The notes beneath the pieces were generated by a model that ran no database searches, was not told the origin of the DNA, and worked only from the letters and a program-made list of their open reading frames with translations. Position numbers and translations under genes: made by a program. A DNA stretch of 64,000 bases from the NCBI RefSeq assembly GCF_030813245.1, contig NZ_JAUSUA010000001.1:124001-188000 (forward strand), read 5' to 3'. The first letter of the stretch is position 1, and every line of letters begins with the position of its first letter. Source of the stretch: Alkalicoccobacillus murimartini. GTDB taxonomy: Bacteria > Bacillota > Bacilli > Bacillales > Bacillaceae_D. Below, piece after piece: positions 23,706-32,271 of the stretch.

Positions 23706-24938
23706 TTAAGGAGACATAATTTTTCGTTCAGTCAATATTTCTGGCTCAGTCTTACCTAGCGCTCGAAACCTTACAACAGCTAGTAAGGAAGCGACGGCTA
23801 AAGTCAGAAAGATATAACGAATATTAATGAGTTCCGATAAGATCCCAGTTAAAAATCCTGCGAGTGGTAACGAAGCCAAACTAATCATCATCATCATTCC
23901 GTTTACTCTACCTAATATGTGTGTTGGTACAATCTGTTGTCTATAGGTTTTGTTTAAGACATTAAACATGATGACTGGTGCACTTTGTATGGCAACGCAA
24001 AGCATTAACGTAAACCAATTCAAACTAAATGCGATACCTATAATGCCAAGAGCACTGATAAATAGATTGATGACCATAAGATTTATTGGATGTTTTCTTT
24101 TACCAATCATATTAACGAGTACGATTCCTGCAATTTGTGCAATTGCTGCGCCAGCGTACACCCAGCCAATTTCTGTAGAGGTTAATCTTAATTGATCACG
24201 AGAGAAGAACACTAACATACTCACTAGAGCTCCATTTGCAACATTTACGACAAAGATTAAGATGGTCAATGAGCGAAGTACTTTATGGTTCCAAAGGTAA
24301 ATAGCGCCCTCCCAGAGAGAGTGCCAGGAAGTTGTTTTTATAGCGCCAGCTTGTTTTTCTTTTAGGAATTGAAGCAAAAGTAGCGATAAGATAATTGGAA
24401 AGTAGGTTACTCCTACAATGATAAATACAGGGTAAATTCCAAACTGACTAATCAATATTCCAGCTATCATACTGCCAAATAACACTGAACTTGTATCAAT
24501 AAATTGAAAAAAAGAATTAATACGCATAAGCTGGTTACGCTCAAATAATTGTGGAATGACCGTTCCATTTGTTACGTTAAAACATGCACCGGCACTTGCA
24601 ATAAGAAAGCCGAGGACATAAATAAAGCCAATCTCTAGCCAGTCGAAATAGTGTAATAAAGGGATAAAAAGAACCAAACAGCCTTGGATTCCAGCGCTTA
24701 CGATCATTATTTTTTTTCGAGATAACCGATCTGCAAGCATCCCAGCGATAGGAGATATGAAAATAAGGGGAAGTGTTTGGACTAAAAACATGATACCCAT
24801 GGTTGCAGCTGATTGAGTTAATTCATAGATGAGCCAGGGGATGGCAATGAGATAGACTTTATCTCCTAACTTAAATAATATAGTACCTAAAAAATAGGCA
24901 AGCACATTTCGATTCTTTAATGCTGATCCTTGAATCAT
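23706..24938 (-). CDS. MFS transporter
   Basis: The 410-residue protein has 12 predicted membrane helices and the MFS loop motif GMLADRLSRKKIMIVSAGIQ (about 62-81) between helices 2 and 3. It resembles the MFS_3/YfiS-type drug and enterobactin exporter-like group. It sits divergent from an SgrR-like regulator, with about 115 bp between starts. In Enterobacteria, SgrR is likewise next to the MFS sugar efflux protein SetA, so efflux of a sugar or sugar-phosphate analogue is a reasonable guess, not a proof. GAGGAG lies just before the ATG at 24938. Confidence 0.8.
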   Translation of the reverse strand: MIQGSALKNRNVLAYFLGTILFKLGDKVYLIAIPWLIYELTQSAATMGIMFLVQTLPLIFISPIAGMLADRLSRKKIMIVSAGIQGCLVLFIPLLHYFDWLEIGFIYVLGFLIASAGACFNVTNGTVIPQLFERNQLMRINSFFQFIDTSSVLFGSMIAGILISQFGIYPVFIIVGVTYFPIILSLLLLQFLKEKQAGAIKTTSWHSLWEGAIYLWNHKVLRSLTILIFVVNVANGALVSMLVFFSRDQLRLTSTEIGWVYAGAAIAQIAGIVLVNMIGKRKHPINLMVINLFISALGIIGIAFSLNWFTLMLCVAIQSAPVIMFNVLNKTYRQQIVPTHILGRVNGMMMMISLASLPLAGFLTGILSELINIRYIFLTLAVASLLAVVRFRALGKTEPEILTERKIMSP

Positions 24939-25054
24939 AGCCTCTCCTCATTTCCATCAAGTGTGGATCTATTTCCATTATCTTCTTTCCTTAAAGAGGT
25001 AAAAAGGGTAGAATTATGGTGAAGATGTCCCCTTTTAAAGAGAGGTGATTGGAG

Positions 25055-26776
25055 TTGGAAGAAAGGTATTTAAGTTTGAGAGCCTTCTTGTTTAGCAAGG
25101 AGCAAAAGATGACAGTGGAAGTAACGCTTGAAGAGATTGAACAGATTTGGTTCTGTACAAGAAGAAATGTGAAGCGGGTCCTGAAGCAGTTAGAGGCAAA
25201 ACAGTATTTTCAATACATACCTGGAAAAGGTCGAGGAAATCGATCAGTCTTGATTTTTAACCACTCGTTCCAAGAAGAGATCGAAGGTTATATTAAAGAA
25301 TGTGCAGAACAGGATAGACTCGATAGGATTGCGTATGTTCTTAGGTTACCAATTCCAAAGGCATGGATTATTCAACATTCGACTGACATACAGCATTTGC
25401 TAGGTTTTAAACGAAACGAAGATGCGAAGGATATTCTTTATACATTTAAAAATAGAGAAATTTCTACGCTTGATCCGTTAAAGGCTTCCATCGCATTAGA
25501 GGTGCATTTGATACAACAATTGGGTGATACCTTAGTTCAATATGATTCAATAAACGATGAGATTAAGCCTCACTTGGCACATCATTTTCTGATAGATGAA
25601 TCAGAGACAATCTATACTTTCTATTTACGTAAAGATGTTCACTTTCATAATATGGATAAGGTAACAAGTTCAGATATTGTCTTTACTATTAAACGGTTAC
25701 AATCAGAGAGTCGTGCATACGCATGGCTTACGGATTCAATCCAACAGATAGTATGTGAGTCACCACACAAAGTCAGTATCTATCTAAAAAAGAAGAATTC
25801 ATTATTCTTACGGCTTTTATCTACACCCTCATTTTGTATTCTCCCAGAGTCCTCACCAAATAACGAAGATGAATGGATTGGAACCGGTCCTTTTATCTTG
25901 AAAGAACGTACAAAAAATAAACTAATACTGCAAGCATTTGGCCATTATTTTAAAGAGCGGCCTTTGATTGATGAGGTTCATTTTTATACCGTGTCTCAAG
26001 TGGCAGCAGATACCCTTTACCTACAGGCTGACCAAAGTGAAAAGCTAACAGAAACGTCAGATCATACGCTTCGAGACCTTGGTTTTGTATATTTTTTATA
26101 TAACCAGCAGCAGAATACACTCTTACAGAATCAATACCTTAGAACCGCCCTCTACCACCTAATTGACGTTCCTAAAATGGCAGCTGAAGTAGACTTAACG
26201 ATCCTTGAAGCAAGTAGTTTCAGTGAAGACCGTTCAATACCATCTATAAGAGATCAAAGTTATATCCCGACACTATTAAAAAAAGCAAACTACCAGGGTG
26301 AGGAATTGAGTTTGGCCCATCTAACAAATGAGTGGTCCAAAAAAGAGGTCAAATGGATGATCAAACATGCTTTGAGCTATGGAGTAAATCTAAAATCAAT
26401 ACCGATCTCTCATCAAGATTTTTATAAACAAGACATTAGCAATAAAGTAGACATTTTGTTTATGAAGCTAGTCTTTTCTTACGATAAACATCTTGCATTC
26501 ATGAGTGCCTTTAAGAATGAACAGTTACTAATGATGCGTTTCCTTCCGAAAGATGCCCAATCATTCATGGAAGAGCAATTGTCTCAATTTGAAGAGTCAT
26601 ATTCCTACGATAAAAGGGAGCAAATCATCATGAACACAGAAACGTATTTAAGACAGAATCACCACATCAACTTTCTATATCACCCAGTAATCACAAGAAC
26701 ACTCGATCCGATCATTCAAGATGCCACACACCACTCATTTGGTCATCTTGATTTTTCGAAATTGTGGTTGCCGTAA
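25055..26776 (+). CDS. SgrR-like transcriptional regulator with solute-binding domain
   Basis: The 573-residue protein joins an N-terminal winged-helix domain (about 1-110; WFCTRRNVKRVLKQLEAKQY and YIPGKGRGNRSVLIF) to an ABC-type solute-binding domain (SBP_bac_5; about 125-573, with REISTLDPLKASIALEVHLI and YTFYLRKDVHFHNMDKVTSS). No signal peptide is present, so it acts in the cytoplasm. This layout is that of SgrR/YbdO-type regulators, which sense a small ligand through the binding domain. GAGAGG is 9 nt before the TTG at 25055; TTG at 25049 is too close. Divergent from an MFS exporter, its likely target. Confidence 0.8.
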   Translation: MEERYLSLRAFLFSKEQKMTVEVTLEEIEQIWFCTRRNVKRVLKQLEAKQYFQYIPGKGRGNRSVLIFNHSFQEEIEGYIKECAEQDRLDRIAYVLRLPIPKAWIIQHSTDIQHLLGFKRNEDAKDILYTFKNREISTLDPLKASIALEVHLIQQLGDTLVQYDSINDEIKPHLAHHFLIDESETIYTFYLRKDVHFHNMDKVTSSDIVFTIKRLQSESRAYAWLTDSIQQIVCESPHKVSIYLKKKNSLFLRLLSTPSFCILPESSPNNEDEWIGTGPFILKERTKNKLILQAFGHYFKERPLIDEVHFYTVSQVAADTLYLQADQSEKLTETSDHTLRDLGFVYFLYNQQQNTLLQNQYLRTALYHLIDVPKMAAEVDLTILEASSFSEDRSIPSIRDQSYIPTLLKKANYQGEELSLAHLTNEWSKKEVKWMIKHALSYGVNLKSIPISHQDFYKQDISNKVDILFMKLVFSYDKHLAFMSAFKNEQLLMMRFLPKDAQSFMEEQLSQFEESYSYDKREQIIMNTETYLRQNHHINFLYHPVITRTLDPIIQDATHHSFGHLDFSKLWLP

Positions 26777-26800
26777 AAAACAAAAGGAGGGAAGCAGACT

Positions 26801-27328
26801 ATGAGTTATTTTATAGGCATTGTTCCTCCTGATCATATATTGAAAACGATCATCTCACTTCAAACAAAATGGAAAGAGAATCAGATTATACATGTTGCTG
26901 AGCCACATATTACTGTAAAAGCTCAGAGTGGGCTAACTAATGATAAAGGTTGGATAGGAAAGATTAATGATATCGGTACAAATTTCAAGCCTTTCTTAAT
27001 TAATTTAGGTAAACCAGATTTTTTTGGAGAAAGTGTTTTATATCTAACTGTTGAATCAAATGATATAAATGAATTACACCAGACAATTATAAAAACGTTG
27101 TCACCAAATCCTGATGATCTTGTTAAATATTTGGAGGGAGAATTATATATACCCCACCTCACCCTAGGTCAGACACAATTTGGAATGTCGTATGAAGAGC
27201 TGAAGAAGATGTATCTAGATACTGAGAAATTTGAAAAGTTTTCATTTGAGGTTAGGTTTCTGAGGATATATGTTGAAACAAACAATGGAAGATATGAGAA
27301 ACTTATTGATGTAGATTTATTAGGATGA
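26801..27328 (+). CDS. 2'-5' RNA ligase family protein (2H phosphoesterase)
   Basis: The 175-residue protein has the two H-x-T-x motifs of the 2H superfamily: HITVKAQ (36-42) and, in the second half, IPHLTLGQ. These form the active site of ligases and cyclic phosphodiesterases acting on RNA 2',3'-ends and cyclic nucleotides. AAGGAGG lies upstream of the ATG at 26801. The substrate is not known. It follows the SgrR-like gene by 24 nt. Confidence 0.8.
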   Translation: MSYFIGIVPPDHILKTIISLQTKWKENQIIHVAEPHITVKAQSGLTNDKGWIGKINDIGTNFKPFLINLGKPDFFGESVLYLTVESNDINELHQTIIKTLSPNPDDLVKYLEGELYIPHLTLGQTQFGMSYEELKKMYLDTEKFEKFSFEVRFLRIYVETNNGRYEKLIDVDLLG

Positions 27329-27356
27329 ATTACTATGAAGTAAAGGCGGGCTAAGC

Positions 27357-28154
27357 ATGATGCCATCTAAAATCGGAACGGATTCAGAAGGGTTTATTAT
27401 AAATCCTACTTCATTGAAAAAAGTTCAATCTGAATTTAAGCCTGTTATTACAGCAATTATTAACGTAGTAAACAAGGTACTTAAGAATAATGTACATAGC
27501 ATGTATCTTTATGGGAGTGTTGGCAGAGGTGAGGCGAAAGTTGGAACTTCAGATATGGATGTAACGGTTATCGTTCATTCACCACTTTTAACTCAGGAGA
27601 GAGCGTTACTTTCTGCTGAGACTGATCGAGCCATAGATCAATTAGGGAAAACAATCACTAAAGTCGATTATGACATTGGCACTTTAGAAGAAGCTTTAGC
27701 ACCAGTTTATTTATATGAATGGGGTTTTTGGCTTCGACATATGTGCACTTGTATAAGCGGTTCAGATATAAGTCAGCAATTTCCTAAAATGAAACCAACT
27801 GAGACAATCAGCAAAGCATTAAATAGAGATTTTGCTGGCGATCTTAAGCAATTTAAAAAAGAACTTACGGATAAAGATGTATTTCTTTCACAAGTAAAGA
27901 AGAGATCAATGGTCAAAAGAATGATTAGGGGAATGTACCTAACTATCAATACACAAGATCAAAGCTGGTCAACAAAAAGCATGGAGAACCTAATTATATT
28001 AAAAGGACATTTTCCTGATGAAGAGATCTTTAAAGAACTAGAGGAATTATTTGAAGCTGAAGGGGACTATCCAATTGAGAGTATACTTGCTGTTTTAGAT
28101 CATTGCTTAAATTGGTTCCATCATAGGGTATATAGACTAAATGTAATAGATTAA
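27357..28154 (+). CDS. nucleotidyltransferase domain protein
   Basis: The 265-residue protein has the polymerase-beta nucleotidyltransferase signature YGSVGRGEAKVGTSDMDVTV (about 50-69), with GS and the D-x-D metal pair, and a further Asp in KVDYDIGTLEEAL. The C-terminal part (about 150-265) is helical. The layout resembles aminoglycoside/streptomycin-type nucleotidyltransferases, but resistance is not implied. AAAGGCGGG precedes two adjacent ATG codons (27357, 27360). It ends at a hairpin terminator. Confidence 0.7.
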   Translation: MMPSKIGTDSEGFIINPTSLKKVQSEFKPVITAIINVVNKVLKNNVHSMYLYGSVGRGEAKVGTSDMDVTVIVHSPLLTQERALLSAETDRAIDQLGKTITKVDYDIGTLEEALAPVYLYEWGFWLRHMCTCISGSDISQQFPKMKPTETISKALNRDFAGDLKQFKKELTDKDVFLSQVKKRSMVKRMIRGMYLTINTQDQSWSTKSMENLIILKGHFPDEEIFKELEELFEAEGDYPIESILAVLDHCLNWFHHRVYRLNVID

Positions 28155-28191
28155 GCAAGAGTGAAAATAATATCACTCTTGCTCTATCTTT
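28155..28191 (+). terminator. hairpin terminator
   Basis: GCAAGAGTGA (28155-28164) pairs perfectly with TCACTCTTGC (28173-28182), followed by a T-rich tail. It ends the nucleotidyltransferase gene. Confidence 0.65.
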
Positions 28192-28206
28192 ATTTATGTC
28201 GTATGT

Positions 28207-28234
28207 TACGATATAATCTTATTGTACGATATAA
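28207..28234. promoter_or_regulatory. marR promoter with two TACGATATAA direct repeats
   Basis: TACGATATAA occurs at 28207-28216 and 28225-28234, 18 bp apart. The first copy contains a perfect -10 (TATAAT, 28212-28217), and the second ends at the ribosome site AAGGAG. A MarR dimer bound there would block both polymerase and ribosome. No clear -35 is visible. Confidence 0.45.
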
Positions 28235-28245
28235 GGAGTGAAAAC

Positions 28246-28668
28246 ATGAAAACTGAAATGAAAGAATTGAATCATCTTTGGACAGATATTTATTATCAGA
28301 TGCGCTACAATCATCATGATAATATCACCCATCAAAGTGTACGGATTTTGCAGGTTATTGAAAAAGAAAAAGATGTGGGCGTTAAAAAGATTGCGGAAAA
28401 AATACAAGTGTCCCACAATACGGCTTCAGAACATATAAAACGGTTGATGGAACGAAAGTATGTTTACAAAACAAGAAGTAAGGTAGACGAGAGAAAGGTT
28501 ATTTTACTAATAACAGAAGAAGGTCAAAAGGTACTTCACCAGCATTCAAGTTTAAGTGAAGAAAAGCTACAGCATGTTTTTGAGATCATGACAGATCAAG
28601 AAAAAGAAATGGTGTTAACGGCTTTTAAGCTCATGAAAGAAAGAATAGATCATGTATACCCTATTTAA
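28246..28668 (+). CDS. MarR family transcriptional regulator
   Basis: The 140-residue protein has a winged helix-turn-helix with VGVKKIAEKIQVSHNTASEH (about 44-63), the recognition helix, and the wing VYKTRSKVDERKVILLITEE. AAGGAG precedes the ATG at 28246. Its last 17 nt overlap the DUF3147 gene, so the regulator and the membrane protein are coupled, as in many MarR-exporter pairs. Two TACGATATAA repeats at its promoter are candidate operators for autorepression. Confidence 0.8.
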   Translation: MKTEMKELNHLWTDIYYQMRYNHHDNITHQSVRILQVIEKEKDVGVKKIAEKIQVSHNTASEHIKRLMERKYVYKTRSKVDERKVILLITEEGQKVLHQHSSLSEEKLQHVFEIMTDQEKEMVLTAFKLMKERIDHVYPI

Positions 28669-28990
28669 AATCATACTGTCTGCGACTGTTATTGCTGTTA
28701 TTACAGAAATTGCTCGAAGGTACCCTGTGCAAGGGGGGAAAATAGCCGCCCTACCAATAGTTAGCCTTCTAAGTATTTTTTGGCTTTATGTACAAGGTGA
28801 GACAATGCAGTCTTTAAATCAATTTGTTATGGGAGTTCTTTGGGGTTTGCCTGCTACCATATTAATGTTACTTATCATTGCTGTATCTCTTCATTTTTCT
28901 CTAAACATTGTGATTTCAATTGGACTAGGGATGTTAGGATGGACCATCTTATTGTTTACGCAGGATACGATGATAAAATTATTTATTTAA
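28652..28990 (+). CDS. DUF3147 family membrane protein
   Basis: The 112-residue protein has four hydrophobic helices: TLFKIILSATVIAVITEIAR at the start, IAALPIVSLLSIFWLYV, FVMGVLWGLPATILMLLIIA and LNIVISIGLGMLGWTILLF. GGKIAALPIVSLL is typical of DUF3147. Its start lies 17 nt inside the marR-type gene. Function unknown; the coupling suggests that it works with, or is controlled by, the MarR protein. Confidence 0.75.
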   Translation: MYTLFKIILSATVIAVITEIARRYPVQGGKIAALPIVSLLSIFWLYVQGETMQSLNQFVMGVLWGLPATILMLLIIAVSLHFSLNIVISIGLGMLGWTILLFTQDTMIKLFI

Positions 28991-29056
28991 TAACTAATTG
29001 AATGTATTACTTGGAATCTAATAGTAACAGAAGAAACGTTAAAAGGGAGCTAAATC

Positions 29057-29428
29057 GTGAGTCATAAACATGCACTAGAAGCTTATTTAAACGCAACAAA
29101 TACTCATGATTTTAAAGAAGTTGCTAAGCTGCTTCATCCAGATGCAATCTATTGGTTTACTGATAAGACTTGCGATTCGCAGAAAGCTATTGAACAGTAC
29201 TTCAAAAACAGTTGGGACCTTATTAAAGAAGAAGTCTATTCTGCCTCCGATATTCATTGGATTACATCGTGTAAAGAAAGTGCTACTTGTATGTATACCT
29301 ATCATTATCAAGGCTATTATGAGGGATCATTTGTTTCAGGCAGTGGCAGGGCGACGAATGTGTTTGTTTTCATAAAAAATGAATGGAAATTAATACATGA
29401 ATATTTGAGTAGCTTTGTTTCATCTTAA
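29057..29428 (+). CDS. SnoaL-like/NTF2 fold protein
   Basis: The 123-residue protein has the NTF2-like pattern: ALEAYLNATNTHDFKEVAKL at the start, LHPDAIYWFTDK, KAIEQYFKNSWDLIKEE and WKLIHEYLSSF at the end. Such proteins bind small molecules or have minor enzymatic roles. GTG at 29057 follows AAGGGAG. Its 3' end overlaps the convergent gene by 9 nt. Confidence 0.65.
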   Translation: MSHKHALEAYLNATNTHDFKEVAKLLHPDAIYWFTDKTCDSQKAIEQYFKNSWDLIKEEVYSASDIHWITSCKESATCMYTYHYQGYYEGSFVSGSGRATNVFVFIKNEWKLIHEYLSSFVSS

Positions 29429-29971
29429 AATCCATGTCTTGATCCGATTTTGCAATGATGTTGGAAGTGGTTGCTCTAAAGCTTTTTGTAGCAACTTGGG
29501 ATTTTCTATGCCATGTTTCAAGAAATGCTCTTCGATACCGTTTACTTTACTTTGACGATTAGGCATAAGTGAGTACAGGACATACCATTCTTCTAATGCG
29601 CACAGAGGAACAGCTGTATTCTGCAATGATACGTGTGTAGTAATGGAAGATTGGTCAAAAGGACAGACATACAATCCTTCTGAATGCTTTACGCCGAAAT
29701 TAGACATGAGATCTATACCGATATCACCGAGAGAATATTTTGCGAAATGAGTAGAGGAGAAGATCAAACTACTTGAGGTGAGATCTATTTCTCTGGCTAA
29801 AGAATTGAGAATCTTCTTCACAGAGGCTGCATCCCTCTCTGATACCAAGAGGTCAATATCATTTGGATTATGGTCTATTCCACGTAGAGTTAGCATGAGG
29901 GAACCACCTACTGCCCAGGTCAGGTTCTCTTTTTGTAGTGATATAGTTAGTTGCTTTAAAGTTTCTAGCAT
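29420..29971 (-). CDS. nucleotidyltransferase-fold protein (AbiEii-like)
   Basis: The 183-residue protein carries WAVGGSLMLTLRGIDHNPND followed by IDLLV (about 20-44), the GGS and D-I-D metal motif of the AbiEii/DUF1814-type nucleotidyltransferase fold. AAAGGAG lies 6 nt before the ATG at 29971, so an upstream in-frame ATG at 30013 is not used. No AbiEi antitoxin partner is adjacent, so it is more likely a lone housekeeping-type transferase than a toxin. Function unknown. Confidence 0.6.
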   Translation of the reverse strand: MLETLKQLTISLQKENLTWAVGGSLMLTLRGIDHNPNDIDLLVSERDAASVKKILNSLAREIDLTSSSLIFSSTHFAKYSLGDIGIDLMSNFGVKHSEGLYVCPFDQSSITTHVSLQNTAVPLCALEEWYVLYSLMPNRQSKVNGIEEHFLKHGIENPKLLQKALEQPLPTSLQNRIKTWILR

Positions 29972-30051
29972 AGACATCTCCTTTTTGAACAAAAAATGAT
30001 TGTTTAAGAACATTTGTTCTTATATAATTGTATATAACTAGGAGGGATTTA

Positions 30052-30522
30052 ATGAACAGCATTGATTTAATTATACTTAATTTAGAAGAAGTCAGAAGGA
30101 GAAGCATCAAAGTTTGGATGGCCATTCCTTTTGAGAATCTTAATTGGAAACCAGATGATGATGCCTTATCATGTATTCAGATGATTAGACACGTATTAGA
30201 AAGTGAGCACTATTACCATCTTGCTATTAATAACAATGGGGACTTACCTTCTTTTGATTCTCCATATGAGAAGAGACCCTACAAATCAATACAAGATGAA
30301 TTAGACTTCGCAAAAACATATCGTCAAGAGTTCATCCAAACGATTCGATCTTATTCGGAAGAGGACTTAGTTACGATTAAAATTGATCGATCGGATAAAG
30401 GATATATAAGAGATCTAGGAGACATGTTATTACGCGTTGCTTATCACGAATCGGTACATACTGGTCAGCTATTAGATTATCTTAGAACAAAGAATGTACC
30501 TCGACCCGTTATCTGGGACTAG
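30052..30522 (+). CDS. DinB family protein
   Basis: The 156-residue four-helix protein has the three-His metal pattern of DinB/YfiT-like proteins: MIRHVLESEHYYHLAI (about 44-59) and VAYHESVHTGQLLDYLR (about 132-148). DinB-family proteins are putative metal-dependent thiol transferases or hydrolases. AGGAGGG is 6 nt before the ATG at 30052. It is convergent with the HAD phosphatase gene, 1 nt apart. Confidence 0.8.
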   Translation: MNSIDLIILNLEEVRRRSIKVWMAIPFENLNWKPDDDALSCIQMIRHVLESEHYYHLAINNNGDLPSFDSPYEKRPYKSIQDELDFAKTYRQEFIQTIRSYSEEDLVTIKIDRSDKGYIRDLGDMLLRVAYHESVHTGQLLDYLRTKNVPRPVIWD

Positions 30523-30523
30523 C

Positions 30524-31300
30524 TTAGATTAACCCATGTTTTTTTAATGCATAATGGACGCCTTCTTCACTAGATTTTTTCGTCACAAAATCAGCGACTG
30601 ATTTTAGAGCATCATGTGCATTGCCCATTGCAATGCCTAAGCCTGCTAATGCCAACATTTCTATATCATTTTGCCCGTCGCCAAATGCGATGGCCTTATC
30701 CGTAGTAAGTCCAAAAAATGAAAGAACTTCTTTTACTGCTAATGATTTATTTACATCGTGTTGAAGAACGTTGCAAATATACGGGTGCCATCTACTAAAA
30801 GTAAGCTGAGGAAACTGAGCTTCATAGGGCTTAACCATATGATGATCTGCATATAGGCACAGTAAATAAACCTCTTTTGTGTGAATGAGTTTATCTATAT
30901 ATGGATACTCATCTAACAATAATGTGTCTTGTAATGCTGATTGGATCTCCTTGCTTTGTACCCCGTTCATACTAAATGAGTCTGTAAAAAAAGAAAGACC
31001 AGAACCCTGTTGCTCTGCGTATTCAATCACCTCTGCCAAAATTTGTTGATCCATTGGACATTTATGTATAACCTCATCCCCATGCTTCACATAGGCGCCA
31101 TTTGCCGTTATAAATGTTTGTATTCCAATCTCTTTTAACTCCGTACACATAGATAAAGGTCTGCCGGTAGCTGCAACTACATGAATACCCTTGTGTAGAA
31201 GTGTTTGAATGGCCTGTTTTGTAAGCGGCGAGATGCTGCCATCTCGATGATCTGTTAATGTTCCGTCTACATCAAAAAATACGATTCTAAATGACATCAT
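30524..31300 (-). CDS. Cof-type HAD-IIB family phosphatase
   Basis: The 258-residue protein has the HAD nucleophile motif FFDVDGTLTD (about 7-16), GIHVVAATGRPLSMCTEL (motif II), a conserved Lys region in DVNKSLAVKEVL and motif IV AFGDGQNDIEMLALAGLGIA MGNA. The Cof/IIB cap lies between the second and third motifs. These cytoplasmic enzymes dephosphorylate sugar phosphates and coenzymes. The start is ATG 31300 or 31297, both placed after AAAAAGGGTG. Confidence 0.8.
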   Translation of the reverse strand: MMSFRIVFFDVDGTLTDHRDGSISPLTKQAIQTLLHKGIHVVAATGRPLSMCTELKEIGIQTFITANGAYVKHGDEVIHKCPMDQQILAEVIEYAEQQGSGLSFFTDSFSMNGVQSKEIQSALQDTLLLDEYPYIDKLIHTKEVYLLCLYADHHMVKPYEAQFPQLTFSRWHPYICNVLQHDVNKSLAVKEVLSFFGLTTDKAIAFGDGQNDIEMLALAGLGIAMGNAHDALKSVADFVTKKSSEEGVHYALKKHGLI

Positions 31301-31392
31301 CAACACCCTTTTTGAGTTTATCTACTATCAAACTCTATTTATACCACTTATGATAAAATAAGGGAATCCATCTTATGAAAAAGGAGTTTACT

Positions 31393-32244
31393 TTGTATAC
31401 TTTAAAAAAATTAAGTCATGTAGATAGTGAGAATCTCATCAACTTATCTACTCTAGTAGGTTGGGATTACGATGAGCAGGAAATAAATACTGTGTTTAAC
31501 GCAGGAGAAATAATTGGTTGTATGGATTCAGAAGATCGACTTTTAGCATCCGCAGCCATTATTCAATACAATCATAAGACGTTGTATTCTATCGGAATGG
31601 TTATTGTTCATCCTGATCACAGGGGACTCGGTCTTGGACGAAGAGTTACTGAATCTTGTTTAGATGCTGTATCCAATAATGATAGACCGGTTATGCTTAT
31701 AGCAACTGAACAAGGAAAGCCACTTTACGAAAAAATGGGATTTAGAGTGATTAATTATGTACATAAGTATACATGTCTAACCCCCAAAGCGTTTAGATCT
31801 GAAGAATGTTCACCGTTAATTTTTCTGTATAGAAAAGAAGATTTTCAGTCGGTTGTTGCAATAGATGAACAGGCCTTTGGTGATAAGCGTGAGTGTTTTT
31901 TGGATAGTCGAATTAGGCAATCAGAAAAGTGCGTAGTTCTGAAAAATAATGAAGGTGAGATCACAGGCTATGGTATGGCAATTCAGACACCTCAAAACTT
32001 AATTTTAGGCCCAATAGTAAGTGAGAGTAACGATCAGGCAATTACGTTAATGAGTGAGCTGTTAAGAGGATACAAAGGAAAGGTAAGAATAGATGTAGTA
32101 CAGAAACATGAAAAGATCATTCGATATTTAGAGATGATCGGCTTTACTAAAGTGGCTGAACCACCTGTTATGGCATTAAATCATGCTGCTTTTCCTAAAA
32201 GGAATGGCTATTTAGTTGCAATTGCCGCTCAGATTTTTGGTTGA
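31393..32244 (+). CDS. two-domain GNAT acetyltransferase
   Basis: The 283-residue protein has an N-terminal GNAT domain (about 1-135) with IGMVIVHPDHRGLGLGRRVT, the acetyl-CoA loop HRGLGLG, and AT-x-QGKPLYEKMGFRVINY. A second degenerate GNAT-like half (about 150-283) contains VVAIDEQAFGDKRECFLDSR and KVRIDVVQKHEKIIRYLEMI. This layout occurs in the Acetyltransf_18 group. AAAAAGGAG lies 6 nt before the TTG at 31393; the ATG at 31375 sits upstream of it and is a possible longer start. Confidence 0.7.
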   Translation: MYTLKKLSHVDSENLINLSTLVGWDYDEQEINTVFNAGEIIGCMDSEDRLLASAAIIQYNHKTLYSIGMVIVHPDHRGLGLGRRVTESCLDAVSNNDRPVMLIATEQGKPLYEKMGFRVINYVHKYTCLTPKAFRSEECSPLIFLYRKEDFQSVVAIDEQAFGDKRECFLDSRIRQSEKCVVLKNNEGEITGYGMAIQTPQNLILGPIVSESNDQAITLMSELLRGYKGKVRIDVVQKHEKIIRYLEMIGFTKVAEPPVMALNHAAFPKRNGYLVAIAAQIFG

Positions 32245-32271
32245 TCACTAAACTAGGAACAGGAGGATAAG

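Noticed and set aside
27357-28154. Aminoglycoside resistance gene
   Set aside because: The nucleotidyltransferase motif is general; nothing in the context or sequence shows drug specificity.
29420-29971. AbiE-type toxin-antitoxin system
   Set aside because: Only the nucleotidyltransferase fold is seen; no AbiEi-like partner gene is adjacent.
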